A stretch of 45,824 bases of DNA. It comes from Candidatus Heritagella gallinarum. Lineage in GTDB: Bacteria > Bacillota > Clostridia > Oscillospirales > Acutalibacteraceae. The stretch lies in contig CAJFNK010000016.1 in NCBI GenBank assembly GCA_904394685.1, forward strand, positions 1-45,824. The letters are read 5' to 3'. Shown here in pieces: positions 29,378 to 38,415 of this stretch. The position numbers and the translations under genes were made by a program. How positions within the stretch are numbered: the stretch's first letter is position 1; the number at the start of each line of letters is the position of its first letter. The notes under the pieces were generated by a model. That model was not told where the DNA came from. It was given only the letters and a program-made list of their open reading frames with translations, and searched no databases.

Positions 29378-30221
29378 TCTGCTTATGATTTGGAGATTGT
29401 GTATCCAAAACTTCAGGAAATGGACTGCCAATCCACGGATTTATGTGCTGGCCATCCTGATGCTGATTCATTTTTATTTCTATTCGCCTACCATAAACAA
29501 TTTCTGCCAGGATATGGAGCTTTCCATCACCCCTTATCTGTTCCCTTTGGTTATAAAAAACATGGCCAACCTGAACCTGATTATGCTGGCGCTGGTGTTG
29601 CTTTTCTGCGATGCGCCGTTCCTCGACGAGGAACAGCCGTATATCCTGATTCGTGCGGGCAAAAAGCGGTGGATGGCGGGGCAGGTATTGTATCTGGCGT
29701 TGGCTTCATTGGTATATTTTGTTTTTATCCAGGTATCCACCCTGCTGTTCTGCCTGCAATCTCTGGAATTTGATATGGAATGGGGCGGTACCATTATCCG
29801 CATCGCCAACAAGAAAATCCCGCCTGACCTTGGGTATAATGTGAATTTCCCGGTAAACCTCATTGAGGCTTATGACCCGCTGAACGGCCTGCTGTTGAAT
29901 ACCGGCATCGCCGTGCTGGTGGGAGTCATGCTGGGGCTGATTATGTTTGCCCTGAACATACGCTTTAACCGGGCGATTGGGGCATTGGGCGCTTCGGCGG
30001 TGGTGCTTACCTCCTCACTGGATCTAGGGAACCCCAATGTGAGCATCTATTTCCGCCCGGTAGCATGGATTGATATGGGAAACCTGAATCTGAACGGGTT
30101 GTCATCCCTGCCGTCGGTTGAGTATGTGCTGGCGGTGTTGGGAATTGCCATTCTTGGGCTGAGCATTTTGTGCTACCTGCTTGTCCGCAAGAAAAACATC
30201 GAAGTTATGCCGCAGATTTGA
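29370..30221 (+). CDS. ABC-2-type permease-like membrane protein 2
   Basis: The protein has 283 residues and about six membrane helices. The start is GTG, overlapping the end of the first permease gene. A large loop between helices holds DMEWGGTIIRIANKKIPPD. The two permease proteins differ in sequence and probably form a heterodimer with the ATPase encoded next. The last residues (VRKKNIEVMPQI) are cytoplasmic. Confidence 0.8.
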   Translation: MGNLLMIWRLCIQNFRKWTANPRIYVLAILMLIHFYFYSPTINNFCQDMELSITPYLFPLVIKNMANLNLIMLALVLLFCDAPFLDEEQPYILIRAGKKRWMAGQVLYLALASLVYFVFIQVSTLLFCLQSLEFDMEWGGTIIRIANKKIPPDLGYNVNFPVNLIEAYDPLNGLLLNTGIAVLVGVMLGLIMFALNIRFNRAIGALGASAVVLTSSLDLGNPNVSIYFRPVAWIDMGNLNLNGLSSLPSVEYVLAVLGIAILGLSILCYLLVRKKNIEVMPQI

Positions 30222-30240
30222 GAGAGGGGTTGAGAAAGTT

Positions 30241-30891
30241 ATGGAAAATATTATTACAGTGGAACACGCCACCAAAAAATTCAAAGATGCAACGGTATTA
30301 AAAGACGTGAATATCAACTTTGAAAAAGGAAAAATCCACGGGATTATCGGGCGTAACGGCTCCGGCAAAACCGTGTTATTTAAAAGCATTTGTGGCTTTA
30401 TGCCCCTTACCGAAGGCAAAATCACCGTTTCCGGGAAGGTCATCGGCAAGGATGTGGGTGTCCCGCAAAATGTGGGGGCAATTATCGAAGCGCCGGGATT
30501 TTTGCCCAATTACAGCGGGTTTAAAAACCTCAAGCTGCTGGCAATAATCCAGAAAAAAATCGGCAACGATACCATCCGTCAAACCATGCAGCGGGTGGGG
30601 CTTGACCCGAAAAGCCGCAAATGGGTAAGCAAATACTCGCTGGGCATGCGCCAGCGGCTGGGAATCGCACAGGCTATCATGGAAAACCCGGACATTCTGA
30701 TCCTGGACGAACCCATGAACGGGCTGGACAACCGTGGTGTGGCAGACATGCGGGAGCTTCTGTTGGGACTAAAGGCAGAGGGAAAAACCATCCTGCTGGC
30801 CAGCCACAGCGCCGAAGACATCGATGTTTTGTGTGATACTGTGCATGAGATGGACGCCGGCGTTTTGCAAACGGTAAAAGATGGGGAATAG
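30241..30891 (+). CDS. ABC transporter ATP-binding protein
   Basis: The 216-residue ATPase has the Walker A GRNGSGKT (37-44), the signature YSLGMRQRLG, the Walker B ILILDEPMNGLD, and the His switch LLASHS. The subtype resembles ATPases of ABC-2 exporters for peptides or antibiotics. The frame is open from 30181, but the ATG at 30241 follows GAGAGGGG and clears the permease gene. It ends an operon of lipoprotein, two permeases and ATPase. No bacteriocin gene or two-component system is nearby, so its trigger and cargo are open. Confidence 0.92.
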   Translation: MENIITVEHATKKFKDATVLKDVNINFEKGKIHGIIGRNGSGKTVLFKSICGFMPLTEGKITVSGKVIGKDVGVPQNVGAIIEAPGFLPNYSGFKNLKLLAIIQKKIGNDTIRQTMQRVGLDPKSRKWVSKYSLGMRQRLGIAQAIMENPDILILDEPMNGLDNRGVADMRELLLGLKAEGKTILLASHSAEDIDVLCDTVHEMDAGVLQTVKDGE

Positions 30892-30955
30892 TCAATTCCA
30901 TATAACTGACGGAAACTTTTACCGTTTTGATAACGGGAAAAAAGAGTGGTAAACG

Positions 30956-31056
30956 CAAAAAAGCGGAGTTCCCGCCCTGAAAAATCAGGCGGAAACTCCG
31001 CTTGCCTTTGCAAATATATCGTAAAACGGCAGTGACAGTAATGGACACCAATCCTT
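30956..31056 (-). repeat. Hairpin-bearing dispersed repeat, copy 1
   Basis: GCGGAGTTCCCGCCCTGA folds with TCAGGCGGAAACTCCGC, with A residues before it, so on the minus strand it looks like a terminator with a T run. The similarity to 45153-45251 continues past the hairpin through CTTGCCTTTGCAAATAT and GACAGTAATG, about 100 bases in all with roughly 85% identity by eye. Confidence 0.8.
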
Positions 31057-31127
31057 GTCCGGCAAGATTCATTATTTTTACTTTTTAGCTCCCCACAAAC
31101 CAGTAACCGGGTCAGTTTTCTAGTGAA

Positions 31128-31218
31128 TTATTATTTTTTAGAGAAAATTGGTAAATTTTAGAGAATGAAAATAGTCTTGTTATTAAAAAATAGAGAATAT
31201 CATTAGTTTTTGTTGTTG
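31128..31218 (+). promoter_or_regulatory. TAGAGAA triple-repeat control module upstream of the giant surface protein
   Basis: TAGAGAA occurs at 31139, 31159 and 31191, each preceded by an A/T stretch, and TTTTTGTTGTTG ends the module nine bases after the third copy. The order matches the module at 26775-26867 (spacings 20 and 32 here, 20 and 34 there). A weak -35 and a TATTAT-like -10 follow, as expected for a promoter that needs an activator. Confidence 0.7.
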
Positions 31219-31404
31219 AAACAGGAGTTTATTTAAGGTTATATTATATGCAATAATAAAATACATTTTTGTTTAAACACACAACATGGCAGAGTGCGGT
31301 TATAATTTCTTGTGGAGTGAAAACAAAATGTATAACCAGTTTGGAAAGGAGGATAAGCAGGAAACTTTATTGGTTTAAATTGAAAAAGAGGAGTGAGAAG
31401 TATT

Positions 31405-34400
31405 ATGAAGAAAATGAAAAAGATTGTATCCGGCTTTCTAGCAGCAGCCATTCTTTCTACTTCTTATGGTACGGGAATCTTTCCCAAAACAGAAGTAAGC
31501 GTAGATGCCATGCAGCGTCCCGGTACAGCGCCCTATATCAATACCTGGCTGGTAGCAGGCCCTTCTGATCACTCGATCGTAGAAGAAATCTATGGTCAGG
31601 CGCCAATCCAAAGGCCAGCTGATGGAAACTGGGCTTCGGTTGCAACTGTTTCTGCAAGTTCAACCTGGAAAACCAATGTGTACGATTTTCCCGAAGGCCC
31701 TGATGAGCCTAAGAACCTTCCCACAAAAGCAATTGATGGTGACAAAAGTACCTGCTGGCTTTCTCAGATGCACGATAACTGGGAGCATGGCGGTGATCCG
31801 GCATATTGGCCGGAATGGGACCCGGCTCCAACATTTTATCTGGACTGGAAACAGCCGATCACGGTAAAAACGGTTGACTTTTACAATAGATATGATTCCT
31901 CTTGGGGAGATCAGGCCATTTCTCAAATTAATGAAGTAAAAGTAACGCTGCGAGATAGTGAGGGGAATTCTCTGGCAGAAAAAACCGTGACAGAAATCGA
32001 CCACAAGGGGAATACTCCCGGACATGCAGAATTCGATGCACCGGTTGAGAATGTTTCCCGTGTAGAATTGTTGATTGTTCATGACGGCGTAAAAGAGCTT
32101 CGCAATGTCGGTTTGGGATTCAGCGAGGTAGAAGTGTATGACGGCGAAGAAACCGAGCCGGTTATACCGCCTGAGGATGTCGAAAAGCTGGACATTATTT
32201 CATCTTCGGCAAGCTCTATACTGAACAATGATGATGCTGGCTATGGCCCTGCCAAAGCGCTGGACGGAGATGTGGAGACTTGGTGGTCCTCCAACACCCA
32301 GCAGGGAATCGTGTGGGACCCACAGGAAATCCCTGCGCTTACTGCAGAACTTCAGGAACCATCTACCATTACAGCGCTGAAGTTCAACTTGCATGAGCGG
32401 GATGGAAAAAAACTTCACTTTATGTATCAGCTGGTACATAAAAACGGCCAGGTGCTCCGTTCTGGGAAAATGGAAAATGTAACGCCCGGAGAGGAACAGG
32501 AACTGGTCTTGGATGTTCCGGTAGAAAATGTAAAGCAAGTAGTTTTCAAAGCTGCAGATACCGGCAATAATACTGCTCCCAACCATTTGGGATTCAACGA
32601 AGTAGAAGCCTGGGGCGTTCCCGGAGAAACCGGCAGTGGTGAACCGGAGCCGCTTGGAGACATCTCCCCGGTGCTGGGCGAAAGTTTTGGAGATAGCCAG
32701 TGGCAGTATTTTGATGACCGTATTTTTAACCGGAATACCGATGACTATCAGGATTTGTACGGCTATTTTAAGGTGAAGCAGGGACAGGAAGTAGAAGACA
32801 AATATGTCTATGCCCACACCTATGTGTATAGTGACAAGGAGCAGGATGCACAAATCCGCTTTGTGACAACCGGCCTGCATAAGCTGTTTGTCAACGATAT
32901 CCTGATTGATGAAAATACGACCGCTGTTGAATCCTCCAATAAAGACCAGTATATCCGCACTGTTTCTCTTAAACAGGGATGGAATAAAGTTTTGTTGGAG
33001 ATCAAGCAGGATCGTGTGATGTATCTGGGATTTTATGCCCGAATCACCACAACTGCAAACGGTTCCGGAGCAGATACCCCCGGCGATTTGCTGGAAGGGA
33101 TTACCTGTTCTGTAACCGGACCGCACACGGAAAACAATGGATTGACCGTTGTAACGCAAGGGTTGGATATTGATAAGGCCGCTTTTGACAAGCGCAATGA
33201 AGAAGCCGGGCTGGAATCCAACCAGTATCCGGACAACGAAATGCCAAACGGCTATGTACAGTGGCCCTATGTGTGGAACAAAGCAGTTCATAAGACCGGC
33301 GCTAATTATGCACCGCAGGCTTCTCTGTTCCAGTTTGAAGCAGGCGGCGGCGTACCGGGGTATACCTGGGAAATCGTGGAAGGCAAGCTGCCCGACGGCC
33401 TTACGCTGAGTGAGGATGGTAAAATCGACGGCTTCTGCGAAAAGAAGGGCGAATACCCCTTTACCATCCAGGTAACCGATGCAGAAGGCAATACCGCACA
33501 GAAGGAAACCAAAATCATCGTAAAAGAGCGTCCCAACAAGTGGTTTGAAGAAGGAAAAATGTCCGCCCTTTCTCATAACACCGGCGCTTATACCCAGTAC
33601 TTTGACCCGAATTTCTCTTTTGATTTGTGGGCAGAGCGTGCCAAAGAAGCTGGTATGACCATGCTTTCTACCGAAGCCGTTCAGGGTATTTATTTCTGGC
33701 CGGCACCGGGAGCAACCAATGCAAATCTGCAGCATCCGTATACGCTGGATGAAAATGGAAAACCAAAGGATATGGTGAAGCTTGCCAAAGAAGCGGCAGA
33801 ACGCCATGGCCTGCGTTTTGGTGTGTATTATGCTTCGGAAGGTTCGAACAGACTTCCGAATGGACATACGAACAATTCCAACGGATTCTTTATGAATGTA
33901 GAGGATTTGATGAAGCGTTATGACCCGGCCTATCTGTTCTTTGACGGCGGCCCGCAGAGCAAGGGCAATACCGACGCCATGTGGAGCGCTGTGCGTGCTT
34001 ATAATGACTATGCACTGATTCAGGCCAATGACCAGAATGAGGTCAGCGATAACGACCTGACAATTTTGGAAACCGAGTATACTGGTTCTACTCCTTATAC
34101 CCACGGCGGATATTGGGAGACCAACAACTTGATGCAGAACAAGTATACCGTTAACGAGTGGTGGACCCATCCCTTTATTAAGGAAATCGATGCTTGGGCT
34201 CCCTATGCAGGCGGGAACATGCGTGATGACTGGAGATTGTTTGCCGAGTTCATCATTTATTGTATCGGTCACGGAAGCGTTGCCAACTATGACCAGATGA
34301 TTATTTCCAACCGTGGCGTTAACTGGAACGGTATTAACTTTGATGCAGGTACCAAGGATTCCTATTACTATTGGCCGCTGAATGCTCAAAAGTTTATCGA

Positions 34401-37400
34401 TATCCGGGAGCATGTAAACGCCTGGATGAAAAATGAGGGTGGCCCTGATCTGCATGAATCCCTGTTTGGCACCATGCCCTATTATTTTGATACCTATGAG
34501 AAAAAGGAAGGCTATCACGAGAATACCGAGAAGGAGCCTTTCCTGACCGCCAAATACGGCGAGGGCCCTGAGTGGGGTTATACGGTAGCCAGAGACCAGT
34601 ATGTGTATATGCACATGACAGAGAACACCATCGGCAACGGCCGAGCCAAGAAAGGCTTTACCGGTCAGGAGAGCATCTATGTTGGCCCCTTTGACTATGA
34701 GGTTGAAAAGGTAGAATGGCTGAACAAGGGTGTTGAACTGAATTATACGCCCACCGAAAAGGATGGGAAGATCTATATCACGATCGATACTTCTTCTGTA
34801 GAAACCGACCCGGTGGATACCATCATAAAAATCACTACCGCTAACCCGGTTCGTGATTTCCAGCTGACCGGCGTAAAACTGTTTAGCAGCCAGGAAACCG
34901 AGAACGCTTTGCAGCTTCGTGCAGAAGCTTATCTCAAGACCTTTACCAGTGTGTTTGCAGATGCAGACCTCACTTATTCCAGTGAAGATGAATCTGTGGC
35001 AAAGGTAGACGAAAACGGACTGGTAACACCGGTTGCTGCCGGAAAGACAACGATTCATGTTGTGGCTTCTTATGAAGGAAAAACCGCTGAAGACACCTAT
35101 CAGGTACAGGTTCGTGACGATGGTACAATTGCACCGGCAGAAGAGCTGATCGGTGTTGTGATGCGTACCGATGGGGTAGAAACCTTTGGTGAGTTCTCAA
35201 CAGACAAGAACCTTCCCATCACTTTTGAAGGCCGTACCGAAAAGGGCGGCGGTATCGATATCCTGCGTTATGATGATATCAAATGGCATTATGGCATTTG
35301 CAGCGGGCAGAGAGATGGATATATCACAGAAGCTGATGCCTATTGGCATGCCAGAGAAACAGACAAGCTGGATATTCTGAAAATTGTAGATGATGAAGTT
35401 GTATTCAATGGATTGGTTCCAGAAGAACAGAATGTGGCAATTTGGGCAGAGATCACCATTGACGGCAAGACTTATACCACTAACATGAACTATCTGCGGA
35501 TTTATACCGATACCGTTCTGAGCGAAGGTATTGTTCCAGAGGTCAGCAGCGGAGAAGATGCAGCCGAACTGACCGATGGTATTATCAATAGTGCAGATGG
35601 TGGCAACACTTCCCGCTGGACGCCTGCTTCCGATGATCATGAGCCGACTGTTACTATGAAGCTCGACTCCGAATATACCGTGTCCAGTGTAAGCGTTTTC
35701 TTTAACAACAAAGACCGCCGCTTTATGAACACTCCCTCTGGTATTAACATTCAGATTAGCAGCGACGGACAAAACTGGCAGGATGCTGTTATCGGAGGCG
35801 CAGTTCCCAGCACCAGTACGATTTATTGTTATGAAGTTGACCAGTACAATTATCCCATCGGCCAAAAAGCCCAATATGTAAAAGTTTCCTTCCCAGGCGG
35901 AGCAGCAGGGGATCAGATGGATGTACTGGAAATCAAGGTCAATGGCTATGACGGCTCTCAGGTTTTGTCTTCGATTGAAACCGAGAAAACACTCAGCCAG
36001 GACAACACCCGTCTGGACTTGACTGTGAAAGGCTATACCGGTTTGCATGAAGAACTGGATATGTCGAACGCAACGATTACCGTTTCCAGCGATAACGAAG
36101 AAATTGCCGCTGTTGATGGGACTTCTGTAACGGCTCTTGCAGCAGGTTCGGCCAAAATTACGGTATCAGCTGTTTTGGGCGGATTTAAGGCAGAAGAAGT
36201 TTTCTATGTCAAAGTGGATGAAAACCTGCAAATCAATCTGATTGACTATCTCAAATCGATTGATGTACAACTGGATCATACCGTAGTAGACGCACAGACC
36301 CCCATTCAAACCGAGATCAACGGTATCTTAAACACTGGAGAAGCCGCCGACCTTTCAAAGGCTGAGATCTCTATGGAATGTAGTGACGATGCCTTGCAGT
36401 TTAACCGTGAAACAGGCGCCATTGTCTTGACCGGTGACGTAGAAGAAAGTAAAGTGGTAGAGGCCAAATTTGTAGTTACCCTGGATGGCGTTACCTTGGA
36501 AAGCGAACCAATGGAAATCGGAATTGCCGCTGGCTATCTGAACGCACCGGGCAGAATTGAAGCAGAAGACGGCATCATCGTGGATGTTGGCCCCGGAAAT
36601 GCTCGCATCAGTTCTGGAGAAGACGGAGGCACTGCGATTACCTATATTCAGGAAGGCGCTATCTTTACCTATTTTGTCAAGGTAGAGCAGGCTGGCGAAT
36701 ATCAGCTTTCTTACCGTGCTGTCACTCCCAATATGGATCAGGGAATGGAATGTTATGTCGATGGCAGCTATCAGGGACGGATTCGATTTGAGGCAGCCGA
36801 TGACTGGACCACTTATTCTACCGTCAACCATCCCAACACGATACACCTCGATAAAGGCGTAAATGTTATTACCTTTAAGCCCAAGGGCGGCGGTTATGTG
36901 TGTAACTTTAACTGGTTTGAACTGACTGCTGCACAAACAACTCCTGTTGATAAATCTGCTTTGGAACAGGCTATTGCCAATGCCGAACAGTATCAGGAGA
37001 AAGATTATACCGAGGAAAGCTGGAATGTGTTTGCAGATGCACTGGCCAAAGCGATTGAGGTAAATGAGAATGTAAACGCAACCCAAGAAGAAGTCGATGC
37101 AGCGGCTAATGCTTTGAACGATGCTATTGCCAATCTGGAAAAATATGTAGCTCCCAACAAGACCCTGCTGCAAAAGACCTATGAGTACGCATTGACACTG
37201 AGCACCGAAGGTGTGACGGAGAGTGCAGCAGAGGCGTTTGAGCAGGCAAAGGCAGCTGCTAAAGCCGTATTGGATGACCCGAAGGCAACCCAGGAGGAAG
37301 TCAACACCGCATGGGACAACCTGCTGGTGGGCATTTGGGGTCTTGGCCTGACACAGGGCGACAAGACGATGCTGGAAGAGCTGATCGCCCGTGCAGACGA

Positions 37401-37941
37401 GATGATGGCAAATGCTGACAAGTATGTACAGGACAACTGGCAGCAGTTAGTGGACGCACTGGAAGCCGCCAAGAAGGTTATGGATGATGGCGACGCCATG
37501 AAAGAAGATGTAGAGGCAGCAGCAGACGCTCTGCTGGAGGCTATTCTGGCACAGCGCTATAAGGCAGACAAATCGATTCTGGAAGGTCTGATCAACAAGG
37601 CAAACGGAATGGATTTGAGCCAGTACACGGCAGAAAGTGTCGCTCTATTCAAGGCAGCTCTGGCAGAGGCCACTCAGGTTCTGGCAGATGAGAGCCTGAG
37701 TGAGGATGACCAGGAGATCGTGGATGCAGCCGTACAGAAGCTGGACGCCGCAATTGATAATCTGAGTACGGCAGATGAAACCCCCTCGAATCCGGATAAT
37801 CCGGACGGGGGAGAGGAAGGAACCCAGGCGCCGACAACCGGAGATCATAGCGATATGACAGTTCTGTTCACAATGGTAATTGCAATGATGATGTTCGCAT
37901 CGCTGGCGATTATCTGGCGCAAAAAGCGGAATGAAATGTAA
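31405..37941 (+). CDS. Giant cell-wall-anchored protein with GH29-like (alpha-L-fucosidase) domain
   Basis: The protein has 2178 residues. The order read from sequence is: signal peptide (1-33); a split N-terminal beta domain; F5/8C-like domains (about 78-247 and 262-405); a PA14-like or beta-sandwich region (416-549); an Ig-like He_PIG domain (633-708); a GH29-like barrel (712-1152); Big_2 (1152-1238); a further Ig-like region; F5/8C (1373-1519); Big_2 (1521-1602); another Ig-like domain; CBM6/35-like (1713-1844); four FIVAR repeats (1850-2120); then APTTG (2142-2146), a membrane helix and an RKKR tail for sortase anchoring. In the barrel, His724, RFGVYY (804) and the likely nucleophile Asp847 (LFFDGG) are kept, but the His-His pair of GH29 is replaced by Ala758-Val759. 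It probably binds and cuts host glycans at the cell surface. GAGGAG precedes the ATG by 11 bases. Confidence 0.85.
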   Translation: MKKMKKIVSGFLAAAILSTSYGTGIFPKTEVSVDAMQRPGTAPYINTWLVAGPSDHSIVEEIYGQAPIQRPADGNWASVATVSASSTWKTNVYDFPEGPDEPKNLPTKAIDGDKSTCWLSQMHDNWEHGGDPAYWPEWDPAPTFYLDWKQPITVKTVDFYNRYDSSWGDQAISQINEVKVTLRDSEGNSLAEKTVTEIDHKGNTPGHAEFDAPVENVSRVELLIVHDGVKELRNVGLGFSEVEVYDGEETEPVIPPEDVEKLDIISSSASSILNNDDAGYGPAKALDGDVETWWSSNTQQGIVWDPQEIPALTAELQEPSTITALKFNLHERDGKKLHFMYQLVHKNGQVLRSGKMENVTPGEEQELVLDVPVENVKQVVFKAADTGNNTAPNHLGFNEVEAWGVPGETGSGEPEPLGDISPVLGESFGDSQWQYFDDRIFNRNTDDYQDLYGYFKVKQGQEVEDKYVYAHTYVYSDKEQDAQIRFVTTGLHKLFVNDILIDENTTAVESSNKDQYIRTVSLKQGWNKVLLEIKQDRVMYLGFYARITTTANGSGADTPGDLLEGITCSVTGPHTENNGLTVVTQGLDIDKAAFDKRNEEAGLESNQYPDNEMPNGYVQWPYVWNKAVHKTGANYAPQASLFQFEAGGGVPGYTWEIVEGKLPDGLTLSEDGKIDGFCEKKGEYPFTIQVTDAEGNTAQKETKIIVKERPNKWFEEGKMSALSHNTGAYTQYFDPNFSFDLWAERAKEAGMTMLSTEAVQGIYFWPAPGATNANLQHPYTLDENGKPKDMVKLAKEAAERHGLRFGVYYASEGSNRLPNGHTNNSNGFFMNVEDLMKRYDPAYLFFDGGPQSKGNTDAMWSAVRAYNDYALIQANDQNEVSDNDLTILETEYTGSTPYTHGGYWETNNLMQNKYTVNEWWTHPFIKEIDAWAPYAGGNMRDDWRLFAEFIIYCIGHGSVANYDQMIISNRGVNWNGINFDAGTKDSYYYWPLNAQKFIDIREHVNAWMKNEGGPDLHESLFGTMPYYFDTYEKKEGYHENTEKEPFLTAKYGEGPEWGYTVARDQYVYMHMTENTIGNGRAKKGFTGQESIYVGPFDYEVEKVEWLNKGVELNYTPTEKDGKIYITIDTSSVETDPVDTIIKITTANPVRDFQLTGVKLFSSQETENALQLRAEAYLKTFTSVFADADLTYSSEDESVAKVDENGLVTPVAAGKTTIHVVASYEGKTAEDTYQVQVRDDGTIAPAEELIGVVMRTDGVETFGEFSTDKNLPITFEGRTEKGGGIDILRYDDIKWHYGICSGQRDGYITEADAYWHARETDKLDILKIVDDEVVFNGLVPEEQNVAIWAEITIDGKTYTTNMNYLRIYTDTVLSEGIVPEVSSGEDAAELTDGIINSADGGNTSRWTPASDDHEPTVTMKLDSEYTVSSVSVFFNNKDRRFMNTPSGINIQISSDGQNWQDAVIGGAVPSTSTIYCYEVDQYNYPIGQKAQYVKVSFPGGAAGDQMDVLEIKVNGYDGSQVLSSIETEKTLSQDNTRLDLTVKGYTGLHEELDMSNATITVSSDNEEIAAVDGTSVTALAAGSAKITVSAVLGGFKAEEVFYVKVDENLQINLIDYLKSIDVQLDHTVVDAQTPIQTEINGILNTGEAADLSKAEISMECSDDALQFNRETGAIVLTGDVEESKVVEAKFVVTLDGVTLESEPMEIGIAAGYLNAPGRIEAEDGIIVDVGPGNARISSGEDGGTAITYIQEGAIFTYFVKVEQAGEYQLSYRAVTPNMDQGMECYVDGSYQGRIRFEAADDWTTYSTVNHPNTIHLDKGVNVITFKPKGGGYVCNFNWFELTAAQTTPVDKSALEQAIANAEQYQEKDYTEESWNVFADALAKAIEVNENVNATQEEVDAAANALNDAIANLEKYVAPNKTLLQKTYEYALTLSTEGVTESAAEAFEQAKAAAKAVLDDPKATQEEVNTAWDNLLVGIWGLGLTQGDKTMLEELIARADEMMANADKYVQDNWQQLVDALEAAKKVMDDGDAMKEDVEAAADALLEAILAQRYKADKSILEGLINKANGMDLSQYTAESVALFKAALAEATQVLADESLSEDDQEIVDAAVQKLDAAIDNLSTADETPSNPDNPDGGEEGTQAPTTGDHSDMTVLFTMVIAMMMFASLAIIWRKKRNEM

Positions 37942-37962
37942 GAATAAGGCTTTCTGAAGACA

Positions 37963-37993
37963 GGCTCCGGCTGATGATGAATCGGCCGGAGCC
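37963..37993 (+). terminator. Hairpin after the giant surface protein gene
   Basis: GGCTCCGGC pairs perfectly with GCCGGAGCC. The T run after it is poor (GCTGTTTCGG), so it may be a weak terminator or only an mRNA-stabilising end. Confidence 0.5.
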
Positions 37994-38072
37994 GCTGTTT
38001 CGGTTATCAGATGGATGCCAATAAAATCTGTTTTTATAATAGTTTATAGAAACTATAACGGAGGGAAATACT

Positions 38073-38195
38073 ATGACTTCAAGAGAAAGTTTACTCGCTC
38101 TACCAACCCTTCTGATTAATGTATCATCAAATTCCGTTAACTCAATAATATCGATATCTATTGACTTTAGAATAGTATCAAGTTTCTTGTTTTAG
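38073..38195 (+). pseudogene. Truncated 5' end of an unidentified gene (40 codons)
   Basis: GGAGGG lies eight bases before an ATG, and a palindrome ATAGTTTATAGAAACTAT (38039-38056) with a TATAAT-like box lies just upstream, as for a real gene. The frame starts MTSRESLLA and then runs into sequence that makes better sense on the other strand, ending after 40 codons. MTSRE is a common beginning of uroporphyrinogen-decarboxylase-like methyltransferases, but eight residues are too few to be sure. Confidence 0.35.
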
Positions 38196-38252
38196 CTGAT
38201 CTGTTAACCAAATCTTCCTTTCCGTCATCTCCTTATACTTCTTACACTTTCC
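38093..38252 (-). pseudogene. Remnant of a site-specific recombinase C-terminus (tentative)
   Basis: On the minus strand one frame gives KCKKYKEMTERKIWLTDQLK and, after a frame shift, another gives KKLDTILKSIDIDIIELTEF and DDTLIRR. This charged-helix then EFDxxLIRR pattern is like the end of large serine recombinases. The fragment has stops and is cut at about 38093 next to the truncated plus-strand gene. Assignment is by pattern memory only. Confidence 0.35.
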
Positions 38253-38379
38253 TACGATAACATTTTGATTCTTCCATTAAACCACTTTATTTCTCTCTAC
38301 ACCAGAAAAAAGAGATCCTTAGGAATCCTTTTCGACAGTCTAGACCATTCGCCTAGCGAGTAGTTTTCTTCACACAACA

Positions 38380-38415
38380 AAGGGCAGGGAAAATGTTGTT
38401 TCCCTGCCCTTGTTT
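38380..38415. terminator. Stem-loop after the second surface-protein gene
   Basis: AAGGGCAGGGAAA pairs perfectly with TTTCCCTGCCCTT around ATGTTG, with short T stretches on both strands. It lies 56 bases past the stop of the minus-strand surface-protein fragment. Confidence 0.75.

Larger units (their letters stand above)
30892..31404. other. Intergenic region before the giant surface protein, 513 bp
   Basis: It holds the first copy of the hairpin repeat, the TAGAGAA triple-repeat module, and an AT-rich promoter area with TATTAT at about 31242. No gene is seen. Confidence 0.6.

Noticed and set aside
30956-31056. Reading the hairpin as the terminator of the ABC operon
   Set aside because: The T run lies on the minus-strand side, and the same sequence recurs at 45153-45251, so it is better called a dispersed repeat; it may still help stop plus-strand transcription.
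32200-35058. A 952-codon open frame on the strand opposite the giant surface protein
   Set aside because: It lies wholly antisense to a clear multi-domain gene, has no ribosome binding site and its translation shows no coherent domain; it follows from codon use of the real gene.
37570-37790. FIVAR repeats as a possible coiled-coil toxin region
   Set aside because: Four units with the pattern DKSxLExxI...ALNxAI are ordinary FIVAR domains of surface proteins.
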